In this document: positions 62,512 to 64,000 of the stretch, piece by piece
How the letters are laid out: each line of letters starts with the position of its first letter
Position numbering within the stretch: the stretch's first letter is position 1
Source: Burkholderia sp. Bp8992
GTDB lineage: Bacteria; Pseudomonadota; Gammaproteobacteria; Burkholderiales; Burkholderiaceae
Direction: 5' to 3'
Length of the DNA: 64,000 nucleotides
NCBI RefSeq assembly: GCF_003853705.1
Contig: NZ_QTQI01000025.1
Location: 1-64,000, forward strand
Notes under the pieces: model-generated
Databases searched by the model: none
What the model saw: the letters and a program-made list of their open reading frames with translations, nothing else
Told to the model about the DNA's origin: nothing
Program-made: the position numbers and the translations under genes

Positions 62512-64000
62512 TTACACCCCCGCCGGAACTTGCTTGTGCCAGTCGGTCGCGCGCTGGAACGCGTCGGCGACCTGCAGCATCCGGGCTTCGTTGAAATAGT
62601 TGCCGATGATCTGCAGGCCGACCGGGCGCTTCGCGTTCGCGCCCGCGCCGAAGCCGCACGGCACGCTCATGCCGGGCAGGCCCGCGAGGCTCACCGACAG
62701 CGTGTAGATATCCGCGAGATACATCTGCACCGGATCGTCGCCCTTCGCGCCGAGATCCCATGCGACCGTCGGCGACGCCGGGCCCATGATCACGTCGCAG
62801 GACTTGAACGCTTCCTGGAAATCGTTCGCGATGATGCGGCGGATCTTCTGCGCCTGCAGGTAGTACGCGTCGTAGTAGCCGTGCGACAGCACGTACGCGC
62901 CGACCAGGATGCGGCGCTTCACCTCGGGGCCGAAGCCTTCGGCACGCGACTTCTTGTACATGTCGAGCAGGTCGCCGTACTGCGCGGCGCGATGGCCGAA
63001 GCGCACGCCGTCGAAACGCGACAGGTTCGACGATGCTTCCGCCGGCGCGATCACGTAGTACACGGGGATCGACAGCTCCGTCTTCGGCAGCGACACCGGC
63101 ACGAGCGTCGCGCCGAGCGCTTCATACTGCTTCAGTGCCGCGTCGATCGTCGCGCGCACGTCGTCGGCGAGGCCTTCGCCGAAATACTCGTTCGGCAAAC
63201 CGATGCGCAGGCCCGCGAGCGGCTTGCCCGCGTCGTTGCCGGCCGCCCACGGCTGGCCGAGGTGGCGCGTGAAGTCTTCGTCGTCGCGCTCGAGGCTCGT
63301 CGAGTCGCGCTCGTCGAAGCCGGCCATCGCGTTCAGCAGCAGCGCGCAGTCGGACGCGCTCTGCGCCATCGGGCCGCCCTGGTCGAGCGACGACGCGAAC
63401 GCGATCATCCCGTAGCGCGACACGCGGCCGTAGGTCGGCTTGATGCCCGTCACGCCCGCGAACGACGCGGGCTGGCGGATCGAGCCGCCGGTGTCGGTGC
63501 CGGTCGCGGCCGGCGCGAGACGCGCGGCGACGGCGGCCGAGCTGCCGCCCGAGCTGCCGCCCGGCACCGCGTTGGTGTCCCACGGGTTCTTCACCGCGCC
63601 GAACGCCGAATTCTCGTTCGACGAGCCCATCGCGAACTCGTCCATGTTGGTCTTGCCGAGCGTGACCATGCCGGCCGCCTGCAGGCGGGCGACGACGGTC
63701 GCGTCGAACGGGCTCTCGTAATTCGCGAGCATCTTCGAGCCGGCGGTCGAGCGCCAGCCGCGCGTGACGAAGACGTCCTTGTGCGCGATCGGCAGGCCGG
63801 TGAGCGCGCCGCCCGCGCCGCGCGCGAGCTCCGCGTCGGCGGCTTTCGCCTGCGCGAGGGTCAGATCGGCATCGACGTGGACGAACGCGTTCAGGTCGCG
63901 TGCGGCGTCGATCCGTTTCAGGTAGTGCTGCGCGAGCTCGACGGCCGAGCATTCCTTGGCGGCGAGCGCGGCGCGCAGTTCGGTCAGGCTTTTTGCGTGC
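62512..64000 (-). CDS. gatA: Asp-tRNA(Asn)/Glu-tRNA(Gln) amidotransferase subunit A (start cut by window edge)
   Basis: An amidase-signature protein of about 496 residues, truncated only by the first two bases of its start codon. The last base of the window gives the G of an inferred ATG, followed by HAKSLTEL. The catalytic Lys is in PIAHKDVF and the Ser-cisSer pair in [13 protein letters not shown]. Later blocks such as [30 protein letters not shown] are intact. It releases ammonia from glutamine for transamidation with GatB. gatC is expected just outside the window. Confidence 0.96.
   Translation of the reverse strand, partial: HAKSLTELRAALAAKECSAVELAQHYLKRIDAARDLNAFVHVDADLTLAQAKAADAELARGAGGALTGLPIAHKDVFVTRGWRSTAGSKMLANYESPFDATVVARLQAAGMVTLGKTNMDEFAMGSSNENSAFGAVKNPWDTNAVPGGSSGGSSAAVAARLAPAATGTDTGGSIRQPASFAGVTGIKPTYGRVSRYGMIAFASSLDQGGPMAQSASDCALLLNAMAGFDERDSTSLERDDEDFTRHLGQPWAAGNDAGKPLAGLRIGLPNEYFGEGLADDVRATIDAALKQYEALGATLVPVSLPKTELSIPVYYVIAPAEASSNLSRFDGVRFGHRAAQYGDLLDMYKKSRAEGFGPEVKRRILVGAYVLSHGYYDAYYLQAQKIRRIIANDFQEAFKSCDVIMGPASPTVAWDLGAKGDDPVQMYLADIYTLSVSLAGLPGMSVPCGFGAGANAKRPVGLQIIGNYFNEARMLQVADAFQRATDWHKQVPAGV

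Overview
The window is a GC-rich (roughly two-thirds G+C), gene-dense piece of a Burkholderia chromosome, most likely the main chromosome of a Burkholderia cepacia complex-type organism. The assignment rests on gene content and order: a fliE/fliFGHIJK flagellar block, hslVU followed by a RegA/RegB-like pair, argB with a pyrimidine 5'-nucleotidase and slmA, metX-metW, ampG and gatBA, together with strong third-position G/C use. It was made by reading translated proteins, not by database search. No tRNA, rRNA, CRISPR array, prophage or intact insertion sequence was seen.

Layout. 1-2235 is an accessory cassette: a DUF6402-like protein and a small two-helix membrane protein, flanked by two identical 91-bp copies of a terminator-bearing sequence. 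2247-12000 is ordinary metabolism and regulation: a HiPIP, an FAD oxidoreductase, an AAA ATPase, a nitroreductase, an exported protein, an EEP-family hydrolase, ferredoxin-NADP reductase, a NarL-type two-component pair and an amino-acid permease. 12000-12955 is an AT-rich island leading into a two-repeat protein of unknown family. 13160-15000 holds an XdhC-like protein and a PepSY membrane protein behind a Fur-box promoter.

15257-25356 is a flagellar region with two arms. On the minus strand lie an FlhB-tail-like gene, a second FliK-like gene, fliT, fliS (with a FliA promoter) and fliE; on the plus strand lies fliFGHIJK, with overlapping or nearly overlapping reading frames from fliF to fliI. 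25385-29477 pairs a GMC oxidoreductase with a coniferyl-aldehyde-type dehydrogenase, separated by a 287-bp nested palindromic element and a gene-free stretch. 29559-38511 is mixed housekeeping (SrkA-like kinase, EamA transporter, aldo/keto reductase, PhyH dioxygenase, metK, lpxL-type acyltransferase).

38542-47356 contains an orphan HigA-like repressor with its own operator, dapF, a DUF484 protein, xerC, rlmI, a CobW-type GTPase, dksA (with a degenerate zinc finger) and hslVU with a candidate heat-shock promoter. 47427-52321 contains the RegAB-like redox pair, argB, a HAD nucleotidase and slmA. 52420-54342 is the methionine unit: a SAM-II-type riboswitch, metX and metW. The right end carries ampG, an M48-like protein lacking its catalytic Glu, an AraC regulator divergent from a zinc alcohol dehydrogenase, xth, PPK2, gatB and gatA, which runs to the window edge lacking only two bases of its start codon.

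The most notable non-genic signals are the 91-bp direct repeats, the nested palindromic element with a diverged relative beside fliT, the SAM-II-type riboswitch, the HigA operator, the FliA promoter and the Fur box.
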